64,000 nt of DNA from Hanstruepera marina (GCF_019880635.1 NZ_JAINVX010000005.1:124001-188000); one strand, 5' to 3'. Positions 1 through 8,491 are shown, counted from the first letter of the stretch. Program-made: numbers and translations. Notes: a model not told the origin generated them from the letters alone.

Positions 1-338
1 CAGAGAAATCAGACGATTTGTATGGAATTTTTCATTGCTTTACAGGAACAAAAGAGCAGGCAGAAAGAGCCATTTCCTTTAATATGAAATTAGGTATTGG
101 TGGAGTAGTAACCTTTAAGAACGGTAAAATAGACCAATTTATTAATGAGATTGATTTAAAACATATTGTTCTAGAAACCGATTCGCCGTATTTAGCTCCA
201 AAACCTTATAGGGGAAAGCGAAATGAAAGCAGTTATATCGTTAAGGTTTTGGAAAAGCTTTCAGAGTTATACCAGTTGCCTCAAGAAGAAATAGCCGAAA
301 TTACGACTCAAAATTCAAAAGACGTTTTTAATATTTAA
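1..338 (+). CDS. TatD family hydrolase (3' part only)
   Basis: C-terminal part of a TatD-family metal-dependent hydrolase; the gene begins before the window and the reading frame is open to its left edge. The family are TIM-barrel enzymes acting as 3'-5' DNases/exonucleases with two metal ions. Seen here: the motif LETDSPYLAPKPYRGKRNE, whose Asp is a metal ligand in the family, and a final helix ending NSKDVFNI, typical of TatD C-termini (N-x-x-x-x-F). About a third of the usual 255-260 residues is present. It ends 3 nt before ansA, so the two are probably co-transcribed. The family call is secure; the true substrate is not shown by sequence. Confidence 0.9.
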   Translation, partial: EKSDDLYGIFHCFTGTKEQAERAISFNMKLGIGGVVTFKNGKIDQFINEIDLKHIVLETDSPYLAPKPYRGKRNESSYIVKVLEKLSELYQLPQEEIAEITTQNSKDVFNI

Positions 339-341
339 TTC

Positions 342-1373
342 ATGGAAAGCAACAACCCAAACATTCTATTGATATATACAGGAGGTACTATCGGGATGAT
401 TAAAAATCCCAATACAGGTGCATTAAAATCATTTGATTTTAATAACCTTTTAAAACGAATTCCAGAATTAAAACTGCTTACCTGTAATATTGAAACGGTA
501 TCTTTTGATGACCCCATAGACTCTTCTAACATGAACCCAGATTATTGGGTTCGGCAAGTTACTATTATTGAAAATAATTATAATAACTATGATGGTTTTG
601 TGGTGTTGCATGGCAGTGATACCATGAGTTACACGGCTTCAGCATTAAGCTTTATGTTAGAAAATTTAGCAAAACCTGTTATATTAACGGGATCTCAATT
701 ACCCATAGGAGATTTACGAACCGATGCAAAAGAGAATTTAATTACTTCTATTCAAATGGCATCGTTGCAATATAGAAACAAGCCCGTAATTAGGGAAGTG
801 TGTTTGTATTTTGAATATAAATTATATCGGGGTAACAGAACCACTAAAATCAATGCAGAACATTTTGAAGCCTTTGAATCTCTAAACTACCCACATTTAG
901 CCGAATCAGGTGTGCATATCAAACTAAACAACGAGGCGCTTTTCCTTCCCAATGCAAGAAAAAAATTAGTTGTGCATAAAACATTTGATACAAACATTGC
1001 CCTAATAAAATTATTTCCAGGAATTTCAGGAACCATTTTAAAAAGTATTTTAAAGACACCCAACCTTAAAGGGGTGGTATTAGAAACATATGGAGCCGGC
1101 AACGCTTCAAATGAAGACTGGTTTATCCAACCTTTAAAAGAAGCTATTAAAAATAATATACATATTATTAATGTAACTCAATGTTCGGGAGGTAGTGTTA
1201 ATATGGGTCAATACGAAACAAGTTCGCAGCTAAAAAATATAGGTGTAATTTCAGGAAAGGATATTACAACAGAAGCAGCTATAACAAAGCTAATGTATTT
1301 ATTAGGTGAAGAAATTTCATCAAAAACCTTTAAAACCGTTTTTGAAACACCGTTAAGAGGGGAGTTAACCTAA
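342..1373 (+). CDS. ansA: Type I L-asparaginase (cytoplasmic)
   Basis: Hydrolyses L-asparagine to aspartate and ammonia. 343 residues with no signal peptide, the usual size of the cytoplasmic type I enzyme. The N-terminal LLIYTGGTIGMIK holds the first catalytic Thr. The second catalytic block reads VVLHGSDTMSYTASALSFM, so the usual Thr of HGTDTM is Ser here, which keeps the hydroxyl. KPVILTGSQLPIG and the C-terminal NVTQCSGGSVNMGQY are also typical of the family. ATG lies 3 nt after the TatD stop, suggesting an operon. No clear terminator follows before the tRNA. This is one of three genes in the window for enzymes releasing aspartate from amide-type bonds. Confidence 0.93.
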   Translation: MESNNPNILLIYTGGTIGMIKNPNTGALKSFDFNNLLKRIPELKLLTCNIETVSFDDPIDSSNMNPDYWVRQVTIIENNYNNYDGFVVLHGSDTMSYTASALSFMLENLAKPVILTGSQLPIGDLRTDAKENLITSIQMASLQYRNKPVIREVCLYFEYKLYRGNRTTKINAEHFEAFESLNYPHLAESGVHIKLNNEALFLPNARKKLVVHKTFDTNIALIKLFPGISGTILKSILKTPNLKGVVLETYGAGNASNEDWFIQPLKEAIKNNIHIINVTQCSGGSVNMGQYETSSQLKNIGVISGKDITTEAAITKLMYLLGEEISSKTFKTVFETPLRGELT

Positions 1374-1455
1374 AAAATGGCAATAAATTAACTTACAAAA
1401 TTTTCAGCTTTGCTAGTTTTTTTGTTATTTGGCACACTGTAATAAAATTAATTAC

Positions 1456-1543
1456 AGAGAGGTGGCCGAGTGGTCGAAGGCGCACGCCTGGAAAGTGTGT
1501 ATACGCCAAAAGCGTATCGAGGGTTCGAATCCCTTCCTCTCTG
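1456..1543 (+). tRNA. tRNA-Ser (anticodon GGA)
   Basis: 88-nt class II tRNA. The acceptor strands AGAGAGG and CCTCTCT pair fully. The anticodon loop carries GGA. The long variable arm has a 6-bp stem ATACGC/GCGTAT, diagnostic of Ser/Leu-type tRNAs. The T arm GAGGG-TTCGAAT-CCCTT follows. No CCA is encoded. The first pair is A-U rather than the more usual G-C. A near-consensus -7 element (GTTATTTGG) lies about 30 nt upstream. Confidence 0.95.
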
Positions 1544-1618
1544 CTGTAATTTTAATTTTTTAATTACAATTTTTTTATATCTTTAACACTTTAACTAATA
1601 AAATTAAGAACAAGAACA

Positions 1619-2392
1619 ATGAAAAGATTATTTTCTATCCTAGCCATTTTATGTTTTATGGCATTCGGAACAGCTAACGCAACTACAAATGCAAACACAA
1701 ATGCAAATACAGTTGTTACTACAATTCAAGATGATGCTGCTGATGATACGGCTGCAGAGGAATTAGGATTTCACCAAGAGCTTAAAAAACGTTTTATAGA
1801 AGGTGGACCAGGATTTATGGGTATTGTACTTTTATGTTTAATTCTTGGTTTAGCCATAGCCATCGAGAGAATTATCTTTTTAAACCTTTCTACTACTAAT
1901 ACTAAAAAATTAACTCAAGATGTTGAAGATGCATTACAATCAGGTGGTGTAGATGCAGCAAAAGAAGTTTGTAGAAATACAAAAGGACCTGTTGCTTCTA
2001 TTTTCTATCAAGGATTGGATAGAACAGACGAAGGTATCGAAGCTGCCGAAAAAGCTGTTATTGCTTATGGTGGTGTTCAAATGGGACAATTAGAGAAAAA
2101 TGTATCTTGGATTTCGTTATTTATTGCTTTGGCACCAATGTTAGGGTTCATGGGAACAGTAATTGGTATGATTCAAGCATTCGATAAAATTCAAGCAGCT
2201 GGAGATATGCAACCATCACTTGTTGCGGGAGGTATTAAAGTAGCACTTTTAACAACTGTATTTGGTTTAATTGTGGCGATTATTCTTCAAATTTTCTACA
2301 ACTATATTATTGCTAAAATTGATAGTATCGTAAATGATATGGAAGATGCTTCTATAACATTAATGGATTTATTGATTAGAAACAAGAAGTAA
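1619..2392 (+). CDS. exbB: MotA/TolQ/ExbB proton channel family protein
   Basis: Inner-membrane proton channel subunit of an ExbB-ExbD motor that energises outer-membrane processes through a TonB- or Tol-like partner. 257 residues: an N-terminal signal-like segment (residues 1-21), an Asn/Thr/Ala-rich linker with a short NANT repeat, then a TM near 60-85 and two TMs near 155-225 containing the family core PMLGFMGTVIGMIQAF and the GG-x-KVALLTTVFGL helix. First gene of exbB/4-TM/exbD/exbD. A -7-like TATCTTTA (7 of 8 positions) lies about 40 nt upstream. No tonB gene is adjacent, so whether it serves TonB import, a Tol-like system or another motor cannot be settled here. Confidence 0.92.
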   Translation: MKRLFSILAILCFMAFGTANATTNANTNANTVVTTIQDDAADDTAAEELGFHQELKKRFIEGGPGFMGIVLLCLILGLAIAIERIIFLNLSTTNTKKLTQDVEDALQSGGVDAAKEVCRNTKGPVASIFYQGLDRTDEGIEAAEKAVIAYGGVQMGQLEKNVSWISLFIALAPMLGFMGTVIGMIQAFDKIQAAGDMQPSLVAGGIKVALLTTVFGLIVAIILQIFYNYIIAKIDSIVNDMEDASITLMDLLIRNKK

Positions 2393-2418
2393 TTACTAAC
2401 AGCAATAATTTTTAAATT

Positions 2419-2871
2419 ATGAATTTACACAAAATTTTAAAAATAGTAGCAGCTGTTTTAGGACTGGCAGGAATTGTCTTTTTAATTAGAATTATTAATG
2501 AAGGAGATGAGGCTATCAAAGCTGCTGCCGAAATGGGCGATACTGCTATTGTTGAACCAATGGCAATTGTAGCTTACATTATTATGGGCATTACGTTGTT
2601 ATTTGTATTGGTCTTTGTTTTAAAGAATCTGTTTACAAATACAGCTACACTTAAGAATACTTTAGTAGGAGTAGGAGCCTTTGTATTGTTAGCATTAATT
2701 TGCTACTTCGCGTTTGCTACAGGCGTTGAAACACCTTTACGAGACGGCGAAGTTTTATCTGCAAATGGTTCTAAAATGGTAGGCGCAGGTTTATACATGT
2801 TTTATTTTCTGGTATTAATTGCCGGAGGAGCCATGTTATTTTCAGGCGTAAAAAAAATGTTGAATAAATAA
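2419..2871 (+). CDS. Four-TM membrane protein of the Exb cluster
   Basis: 150-residue protein of unknown function. I see four hydrophobic segments, at about residues 7-25, 50-70, 80-101 and 120-146, and no catalytic motif. The stretch between TM1 and TM2 is acidic (EGDEAIKAAAEMGD). It lies 26 nt after exbB and 5 nt before the first exbD, so it is almost certainly made together with the proton-channel subunits. That placement suggests an accessory or assembly subunit of the ExbBD complex, which is an inference from context only. I do not recognise a named family. Confidence 0.8.
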   Translation: MNLHKILKIVAAVLGLAGIVFLIRIINEGDEAIKAAAEMGDTAIVEPMAIVAYIIMGITLLFVLVFVLKNLFTNTATLKNTLVGVGAFVLLALICYFAFATGVETPLRDGEVLSANGSKMVGAGLYMFYFLVLIAGGAMLFSGVKKMLNK

Positions 2872-2876
2872 ATATT

Positions 2877-3512
2877 ATGGCAAAACGATCAGCACCGGAA
2901 GTGAATGCAGGCTCAATGGCTGACATTGCTTTCTTATTATTAATATTCTTCTTGGTAACAACTACCATTGAAATAGACTCTGGTCTAAATCGAAAGTTGC
3001 CACCAATAGAAGAAACCGAACCGCCTATTATTAAAAAAAGAAACATTTTTCAAGTTACTGTTAATAGATATAACCAGCTTCTTTTGGAATCAAATGGTAA
3101 TGAAGGTAGAGAGATTAAGTTGAAAGATTTAAGAAAAGAAGCCGTTGCTTTTTTAGATAATGGAGGAGGTACAGGTGAAGATGCATGTAAGCGTTGTAAA
3201 GGAAAACGTAATCCAAGTTCTTCAGATAATTTTGATAAGGCTATTATTTCTTTACAAAATGATAGATTTACAAGTTATGAAACTTATATAGCAGTTCAGA
3301 ACGAGATTATTGCAGCTTATAACGAGTTGCGTAATAGAGAGTTTGTGATTGATTATCCAAACTTGAATATGAGCTATGTTGAAGCGGAAAAGAAATACAA
3401 CGATGCTAGAACTACTCGCGAAGAGAAAGCGTTCTTGAAGGATAAGTTAGAAGCTATTAAGCTTTTAATCCCACAGAAATTCTCTGAAGCGGAACCAAGA
3501 AAGTCTAATTAG
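2877..3512 (+). CDS. exbD: ExbD/TolR family biopolymer transport protein (long form with CxxC)
   Basis: One-TM partner of ExbB. Residues 1-32 carry the conserved GSMADIAFLLLIFFLVTTT, with the proton-relay Asp at residue 16 in the TM. The rest is periplasmic. At 211 residues it is longer than a typical ExbD (about 140). The extra part includes a CKRC motif at residues 104-107 between a Gly-rich loop and the core strand KAIISLQNDR, and a Lys/Glu-rich C-terminal helix region (about 165-211) that looks coiled. The CxxC could form a disulfide or bind metal in the periplasm. It precedes a second, shorter exbD by 17 nt, so the motor may use an ExbD heterodimer. Confidence 0.9.
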   Translation: MAKRSAPEVNAGSMADIAFLLLIFFLVTTTIEIDSGLNRKLPPIEETEPPIIKKRNIFQVTVNRYNQLLLESNGNEGREIKLKDLRKEAVAFLDNGGGTGEDACKRCKGKRNPSSSDNFDKAIISLQNDRFTSYETYIAVQNEIIAAYNELRNREFVIDYPNLNMSYVEAEKKYNDARTTREEKAFLKDKLEAIKLLIPQKFSEAEPRKSN

Positions 3513-3529
3513 ATAAAAACGTATAATTT

Positions 3530-4012
3530 ATGTCTAAATTTAAAAAGAAAAAAGGAGGTGATTTACCGGCAATTTCTACAGCATCATTACCTGATATTGT
3601 ATTTATGCTGTTATTCTTCTTTATGGTTGCAACAGTTATGCGTCAGAACACATTAAAAATTGAAAATAGATTACCAGCTGCAGATCAGGTTGAAAAGCTA
3701 GCTAAGCGTAATTTGTTAATGTATATTTATGCAGGTAAACCTAGTAGTGCTTATAAAGATATGGGTACAGTTGCTAGAGTTCAATTAAATGATAAGTTTG
3801 CTGATGTGTCAGAAATTGCAGCATTTATTGCAGCAGAGCGTGCTAGTAAGCGTGAGGAAGAAATTCCGTTTTTAACCACCGTTTTAAGTGTGGATAAAGA
3901 AACGAATATGGGACTTGTTTCTGATATTAAGCAGGAATTACGTAAAGTTAACGCCCTTAAAATTAATTATAAAACTAGACAAGGCGATGCTATTGCAAGC
4001 CTTAACCAATAA
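3530..4012 (+). CDS. exbD: ExbD/TolR family biopolymer transport protein (second copy)
   Basis: 160-residue ExbD with a basic N-terminus (SKFKKKKGG), one TM at about residues 20-40 containing the conserved Asp at residue 22 (LPDIVFMLLFFFMVATVM), and a periplasmic domain. It lacks the CxxC insert of the preceding ExbD and has a simpler core (FLTTVLSVDKETNMG). Last gene of the cluster; an intrinsic terminator follows 23 nt downstream. Two different ExbD proteins after one ExbB is a recurring arrangement in Bacteroidota. The partner TonB or Tol protein is not in this window. Confidence 0.9.
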   Translation: MSKFKKKKGGDLPAISTASLPDIVFMLLFFFMVATVMRQNTLKIENRLPAADQVEKLAKRNLLMYIYAGKPSSAYKDMGTVARVQLNDKFADVSEIAAFIAAERASKREEEIPFLTTVLSVDKETNMGLVSDIKQELRKVNALKINYKTRQGDAIASLNQ

Positions 4013-4034
4013 TTTACTCTTAATTTTATAATTT

Positions 4035-4068
4035 AAAGACGTATTGAGAAATCAGTACGTCTTTTTTT
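4035..4068 (+). terminator. Intrinsic terminator of the exbB-exbD operon
   Basis: Perfect 8-bp stem AAGACGTA/TACGTCTT with a 12-nt loop, followed by a run of seven T. It lies directly after the second exbD stop. Confidence 0.85.
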
Positions 4069-4095
4069 ATTAAATTCATCTTGTTAGTCAATACC

Positions 4096-4800
4096 ATGAA
4101 GCATATATTTTTATTACTTGTCGGAATTCTTTGGTTTCAACAATCTATGGCACAAAAAGAACAAGATACTATTTCTAAAATTGAAGATCCACGCTATTTA
4201 GAAGACCAATTTTATGCAGCCATTACCTATAATATTCTGGGTAAAAAGCCAAACGGACTCTCTCAAAGCGGATTTTCGAGTGGATTTCATTTAGGGTATA
4301 TTCGAGATATTCCGTTAAATAAAAATAGAAACTTTGGACTTGGTGTGGGTTTAGGTGTTTCGGCAGATTCCTATAACAACAATCTATTAATCACTAAAGA
4401 TAGCAATGGAAATTACGATTACATCATTTTGGATGAAGAGAATATAGGGTACTCTAAAAATAAGTTCACGATTTACACTGTGAATTTACCAATCCAAATA
4501 AGATGGCGAACATCTACCCAATCCGAATATAAATTTTGGCGAATTTATACAGGTTTAAATATTGAGTATGTTTTTGCCACCAGTTCTAAATATAAAGGAG
4601 AATTAGGAAAAATTAAAAATAACAATATTAAGAGCATTAGTGATTTTCAATATGGGTTAACCATAAGTGCGGGATATAATACATGGAATATTTATTTTTA
4701 TTATGGACTTAATCCAATTTTAGGTGACATCAATAGTAGCAGTAATTTTAGTACCGATATGAATGCGCTTAAAGTAGGACTAATATTTTATTTGCTATAA
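4096..4800 (+). CDS. PorT-like outer-membrane beta-barrel protein
   Basis: 234 residues with a Sec signal peptide (MKHIFLLLVGILWFQQSMA, cut before Q20), then alternating amphipathic strands rich in aromatic residues (FGLGVGLGVSADSYN; IYFYYGLNPILGD) and a hydrophobic C-terminal strand ending in LL. This pattern fits the small OMP_b-brl_2/PorT-like barrels of Bacteroidota. I chose the ATG at 4096 because the upstream in-frame TTG would place five extra residues before a good signal peptide. It may be a structural or assembly barrel; I would not call it the type IX secretion protein PorT itself, since no T9SS gene is nearby. Its stop overlaps the convergent next gene. Confidence 0.72.
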   Translation: MKHIFLLLVGILWFQQSMAQKEQDTISKIEDPRYLEDQFYAAITYNILGKKPNGLSQSGFSSGFHLGYIRDIPLNKNRNFGLGVGLGVSADSYNNNLLITKDSNGNYDYIILDEENIGYSKNKFTIYTVNLPIQIRWRTSTQSEYKFWRIYTGLNIEYVFATSSKYKGELGKIKNNNIKSISDFQYGLTISAGYNTWNIYFYYGLNPILGDINSSSNFSTDMNALKVGLIFYLL

Positions 4801-5400
4801 CCAATAATTTACCAAAATAAGCTGTGGTACAACACCTATAAAGAAGCCAACAAGCAATTCTTTAAAGTCATGAGCATTTAAATCTAAACGAGAAGTGGCA
4901 ACAGCCCCAATAATGATAGCCATTAAAGCTAATGTTCCATTTATGTTAATACTAAAATGAATACTTAAAGCCACAAAAAACATAAATATACCTCCAACCG
5001 CAATCATGTGTATACTGGCTTTGAACTTCAAAATAGCCAAGAACAAACAGGTAAGATTTGAAAACAGAATACCAACAAAAAAGTAATGGAGTTCTATAAT
5101 CTCATCGCTAGGGAGCACGCGAATTAAAATTAAAGCGGTTATAACCGAATTTAATAGTAATGGAATAATACGCTCTTTCGTGTTTGATAAATAAATAGAT
5201 GTAGCTTTGCCTAAAGTTTTAAGTAAATAGTAAAGTAGTATTGGTAATAAAACCGTTAAAATAAATAGTGAGATAAGTTTAGCTTGAACTATTTGATAGG
5301 GAATATAGCGTGGCGATTTAGAAAAGTAAAATACAACACCCAATAGCGGCATTATTATAGGGTGAAAAACAAACGATAAACCTTTTAGTATTTGATGCAT
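4795..5400 (-). CDS. Multi-pass membrane protein, PAP2-like
   Basis: 201 residues, about six TM segments with very few charged residues. The N-terminus HPIIMPLLGV and the C-terminal SRLDLNAHDFKELLVGFFIGV resemble the core of PAP2-type (phosphatidic acid phosphatase-like) membrane proteins, but the phosphatase motifs (KxxxxxxRP, PSGH, SRxxxxxHxxxD) are not all present, so enzymatic activity is doubtful. The ATG overlaps the rpoN stop by 1 nt (TAATG), so translation is probably coupled to rpoN. Its 3' end overlaps the PorT-like gene by 6 nt in the convergent direction. Confidence 0.65.
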   Translation of the reverse strand: MHQILKGLSFVFHPIIMPLLGVVFYFSKSPRYIPYQIVQAKLISLFILTVLLPILLYYLLKTLGKATSIYLSNTKERIIPLLLNSVITALILIRVLPSDEIIELHYFFVGILFSNLTCLFLAILKFKASIHMIAVGGIFMFFVALSIHFSININGTLALMAIIIGAVATSRLDLNAHDFKELLVGFFIGVVPQLILVNYWL

Positions 5401-6860
5401 TATATTTTTTTACGCAATCTGGCAACTGGAATATCCAATTGTTCTCTATATTTGGCCACTGTTCGTCTTGCTATAGGGTATCCTTTTTCTTTAAGAATTT
5501 TAGCTAGAGCCTCATCGGTAAGCGGTTTCTTTTTGTTTTCTTCTTCAATAACCGTTTCTAGAATTTTTTTAATCTCTCGAGTAGAAACTTCTTCACCTTG
5601 ATCATTTGTCATAGATTCAGAAAAGAAATCCTTAATGAGTTTTGTACCATAAGGCGTGTCAACATATTTACTATTGGCCACACGAGAAACAGTAGAAACA
5701 TCCATGTCAATTTCATCAGCTATATCTTTTAAAATCATTGGACGTAATTTACGCTCGTCACCAGTTAAAAAATAGTCTTTTTGGTAGTGCATAATGGCAC
5801 TCATGGTGACAAATAAAGTTTGTTGGCGTTGCTTAATGGCTTCAATAAACCATTTGGCAGCATCTAATTTTTGTTTGATAAATTGAACAGCATCTTTCTG
5901 CGATTTCGATTTTTCTTTAGAGTCTTTATAACCCTTTAGCATATTGTTGTACTCTCGGGAAACATGCAACTCTGGAGCATTTCTGCCATTTAAGGTTAAT
6001 TCCAATTCACCATCAACAATTTTAATGGCAAAATCGGGGACAACATGTTCAACTATACGGTTATTACCAGCGTAAGAGCCTCCAGGTTTAGGATTTAAAT
6101 GCTCAATAATACCTATGGCACCTTTTAATTGGTCTTCGGTTATGTCAAATTTCTGAAGCAGTTTTTTATAATGCTTTTTGCTAAATTGCTCAAAGGCATT
6201 ATCAATAATTTGTATAGCAAGTTCAGTATCTGCAGTTTTTTCTTTTCGGTGCAATTGAATGCTTAAACATTCTTGAAGATTTCTAGCGCCAACACCTGCT
6301 GGGTCTAACTGATGCACAATTTTAAATACCGCTTCAATTTTATCTTCTGTTGTGTAAACATTCTGGGTAAATGCCAAGTCGTCCATAATATCACTTACTT
6401 CGCGACGTATATAACCGCTTTCGTCTACACTACCTACTAAAAATTCAGCAATATCACGTTCCTCATCGGTTAACCTAAAGGTGTTTAATTGATTGATTAA
6501 ATGTTGGGTAAACGACGTTCCTGCAGCATAAGGCACAGACTTTTCATCATCGTCGGCACTATAATTATTAGCTTGGGTGCGATAATCTGGTATTTCATCA
6601 TCACTCAAATATTCATCAACGTTGATGTCTTCAGAGTTAATAGACTCATTATCGTCATAGTCGTCAGTACTATTATCAAAATTGTCATCAAAATCATCGT
6701 CTAGCGATTCTTTACCACCTTCTAAAGCTGGGTTCTCCTCAAGTTCTTGTTTTAAACGTTGTTCAAAAGCTTGTGTAGGTAGTTGAATCAGTTTCATTAA
6801 CTGAATCTGTTGAGGGGATAATTTTTGCGATAATTTAAATTGTAAATACTGCTTTAGCAT
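5400..6860 (-). CDS. rpoN: RNA polymerase sigma-54 factor
   Basis: Alternative sigma factor that recognises -24/-12 promoters and needs an AAA+ activator. 486 residues in the usual order: an N-terminal Gln/Leu-rich activator-interacting region (LKQYLQFKLSQKLSPQQIQL), a very acidic Asp/Asn-rich linker at about 50-110, the core-binding domain, an HTH (DEIDMDVSTVSRVANSKYV), and the RpoN box ARRTVAKYRE at residues 464-473 near the C-terminus. The gene follows asnS on the same strand but a strong hairpin lies 25 nt upstream of its ATG. No exact TAnnTTTG element was found for it. Confidence 0.97.
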   Translation of the reverse strand: MLKQYLQFKLSQKLSPQQIQLMKLIQLPTQAFEQRLKQELEENPALEGGKESLDDDFDDNFDNSTDDYDDNESINSEDINVDEYLSDDEIPDYRTQANNYSADDDEKSVPYAAGTSFTQHLINQLNTFRLTDEERDIAEFLVGSVDESGYIRREVSDIMDDLAFTQNVYTTEDKIEAVFKIVHQLDPAGVGARNLQECLSIQLHRKEKTADTELAIQIIDNAFEQFSKKHYKKLLQKFDITEDQLKGAIGIIEHLNPKPGGSYAGNNRIVEHVVPDFAIKIVDGELELTLNGRNAPELHVSREYNNMLKGYKDSKEKSKSQKDAVQFIKQKLDAAKWFIEAIKQRQQTLFVTMSAIMHYQKDYFLTGDERKLRPMILKDIADEIDMDVSTVSRVANSKYVDTPYGTKLIKDFFSESMTNDQGEEVSTREIKKILETVIEEENKKKPLTDEALAKILKEKGYPIARRTVAKYREQLDIPVARLRKKI

Positions 6861-6884
6861 GCTGTTATTTGGGTTTTTATAAAA

Positions 6885-6929
6885 ATAAAAAAAACAATCT
6901 ACATAAATAATTTAACGCAGATTGTTTTT
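6885..6929 (-). terminator. Terminator of asnS in the rpoN leader
   Basis: Read on the minus strand, AAAAACAATCT pairs with AGATTGTTTT around an 18-nt loop and runs into an eight-T tract. It lies after asnS and only 25 nt before the rpoN ATG, so it can end asnS transcripts and also gate rpoN. A second inverted repeat, ATTCCTGT (6960-6967) with ACAGGAAT (6996-7003), lies between it and the asnS stop. Confidence 0.75.
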
Positions 6930-7008
6930 GATAATTATCTTATAATTTGATTAAGTGTAATTCCTGTCTTTATTTCGACAAATTCAATGTGGCACACAGG
7001 AATACAAT

Positions 7009-8442
7009 CTAGAATTCAGCATTTTGCGGTGTTCTTGGATATGGTATAACATCACGAATATTACCCATTCCTGTGGCGAACATAACCAAGCGCTCAAAAC
7101 CTAGACCAAAGCCAGAATGAACAGCGGTTCCATACTTGCGCAAGTCTAAATACCACCATAATTCTTGTTCATCAATATCTAAAGCAGCCATTTTCTCTTT
7201 TAAAACATCCAAACGTTCTTCACGTTGTGAGCCACCTACCATTTCACCAATTCCAGGGAATAAGATATCCATGGCGCGTACGGTTTTTCCGTCTTCATTT
7301 AAACGCATATAAAACGCTTTAATGTTAGCTGGGTAATCAAATAAAATTACAGGGCACTTAAAGTGTTTCTCAACAAGATAGCGTTCATGCTCACTTTGTA
7401 AATCGGCTCCCCATTCTTCAATAAGATATTTGAATTTCTTTTTCTTGTTAGGCTTACTATTTTTTAAAATATCAATAGCTTCCGTGTAGCTTACACGCTT
7501 GAAATTATTATCGACAACGAATTTAATTTTTTCAATAAGGCTCATTTCAGAACGCTCGGCTTGAGGTTTAGTTTTTTCCTCGTCCAAAAGACGTTTTTCT
7601 AAAAAGGCTAAATCATCTGAATTATGTTCTAATACATACTTTAAAACATACTTCATGAAATCTTCAGCCAAATCCATATTGCCATCCAAATCCATAAACG
7701 CTACTTCAGGCTCAATCATCCAGAATTCAGCTAAATGACGTGATGTGTTAGAGTTTTCGGCTCTAAAGGTTGGTCCAAATGTATAGACTTTACCCAATGA
7801 CATAGCGTAGGTTTCGGCTTCCAACTGTCCTGAAACTGTTAAGTTGGTTTCCTTTCCAAAAAAGTCTTCTTTATAATTTACTTCACCATCTTCTGTTAAA
7901 GGTGGATTTTTAGCATTCAATGCGCTTACCCTAAACATTTCACCTGCACCTTCGGCATCGCTACCTGTAATAATTGGCGTATGCATGTAGTAGAAACCAT
8001 TCTCATTAAAATATTGGTGTATGGCAAACGATAACGAAGAGCGCAGTCGCATAACGGCGCTAAACGTATTGGTTCTTGTACGCAAATGAGCGTTTTCTCT
8101 TAAAAATTCAAACGAGTGTTTTTTAGGTTGAATAGGGTAGGTTTCAGGATCTGAATCGCCTAAAACATCAATTTTAGACACCTGAATTTCTACATTTTGT
8201 CCTTTCCCTTGACTTTCGGTTAACTCGCCTATAATATGAACAGCAGCACCGGTTGTGATACGTTTTAAAACCGACTCGTCAAGATTTTCAAAATCTACAA
8301 CACATTGAATGTTATTTAAAGTAGAGCCATCATTTAAGGCAATAAATCTGTTGGCTCTAAATGTACGAACCCAACCTTTAACTTCTACTTCTTGTAAAAC
8401 AAGATTCTTCTCAAGTAATTCCGCAACTGTGTACGTTTTCAT
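7009..8442 (-). CDS. asnS: Asparaginyl-tRNA synthetase
   Basis: Charges tRNA-Asn with asparagine in the cytoplasm. 477 residues: an N-terminal OB-fold anticodon-binding domain (KGWVRTFRANRFIALNDGS) and a class II catalytic domain with motif 2 (FRAENSNTSRHLAEFWMIEP) and motif 3 (GFGLGFERLVMFATGMGNI). The C-terminal YPRTPQNAEF is typical of AsnRS rather than AspRS. ATG lies 19 nt after a complete Bacteroidota promoter. Confidence 0.98.
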   Translation of the reverse strand: MKTYTVAELLEKNLVLQEVEVKGWVRTFRANRFIALNDGSTLNNIQCVVDFENLDESVLKRITTGAAVHIIGELTESQGKGQNVEIQVSKIDVLGDSDPETYPIQPKKHSFEFLRENAHLRTRTNTFSAVMRLRSSLSFAIHQYFNENGFYYMHTPIITGSDAEGAGEMFRVSALNAKNPPLTEDGEVNYKEDFFGKETNLTVSGQLEAETYAMSLGKVYTFGPTFRAENSNTSRHLAEFWMIEPEVAFMDLDGNMDLAEDFMKYVLKYVLEHNSDDLAFLEKRLLDEEKTKPQAERSEMSLIEKIKFVVDNNFKRVSYTEAIDILKNSKPNKKKKFKYLIEEWGADLQSEHERYLVEKHFKCPVILFDYPANIKAFYMRLNEDGKTVRAMDILFPGIGEMVGGSQREERLDVLKEKMAALDIDEQELWWYLDLRKYGTAVHSGFGLGFERLVMFATGMGNIRDVIPYPRTPQNAEF

Positions 8443-8461
8443 GTGACTAAAATTTTGATTG

Positions 8462-8491
8462 CAAATATAAAAAAAGCCTAGTGGCTTTCAA
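8462..8491 (-). promoter_or_regulatory. Promoter of asnS
   Basis: Minus-strand TTG (8489-8491), 19-nt spacer, then TATATTTG (8462-8469), an exact TAnnTTTG -7 element 19 nt before the asnS ATG. The hairpin that ends the upstream transporter gene lies inside the spacer. Confidence 0.8.
8468..8488 (-). terminator. Short terminator after the MMPL transporter gene
   Basis: Minus strand AAAGCC-ACTA-GGCTTT followed by a T-run. The 6-bp stem is modest. It overlaps the asnS promoter spacer. Confidence 0.55.

Noticed and set aside
1679-1712. Short Asn/Ala/Thr repeat at the start of exbB as a DNA repeat element
   Set aside because: It is an in-frame low-complexity linker after the signal peptide, not an independent repeat.
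4096-4800. Assignment as the type IX secretion protein PorT
   Set aside because: Same barrel superfamily, but no gliding or secretion gene nearby and no specific motif that separates it from other small barrels.
4795-5400. Active PAP2 phosphatase
   Set aside because: Only partial resemblance; the full three-motif active site is not present, so only the fold-level similarity is reported.
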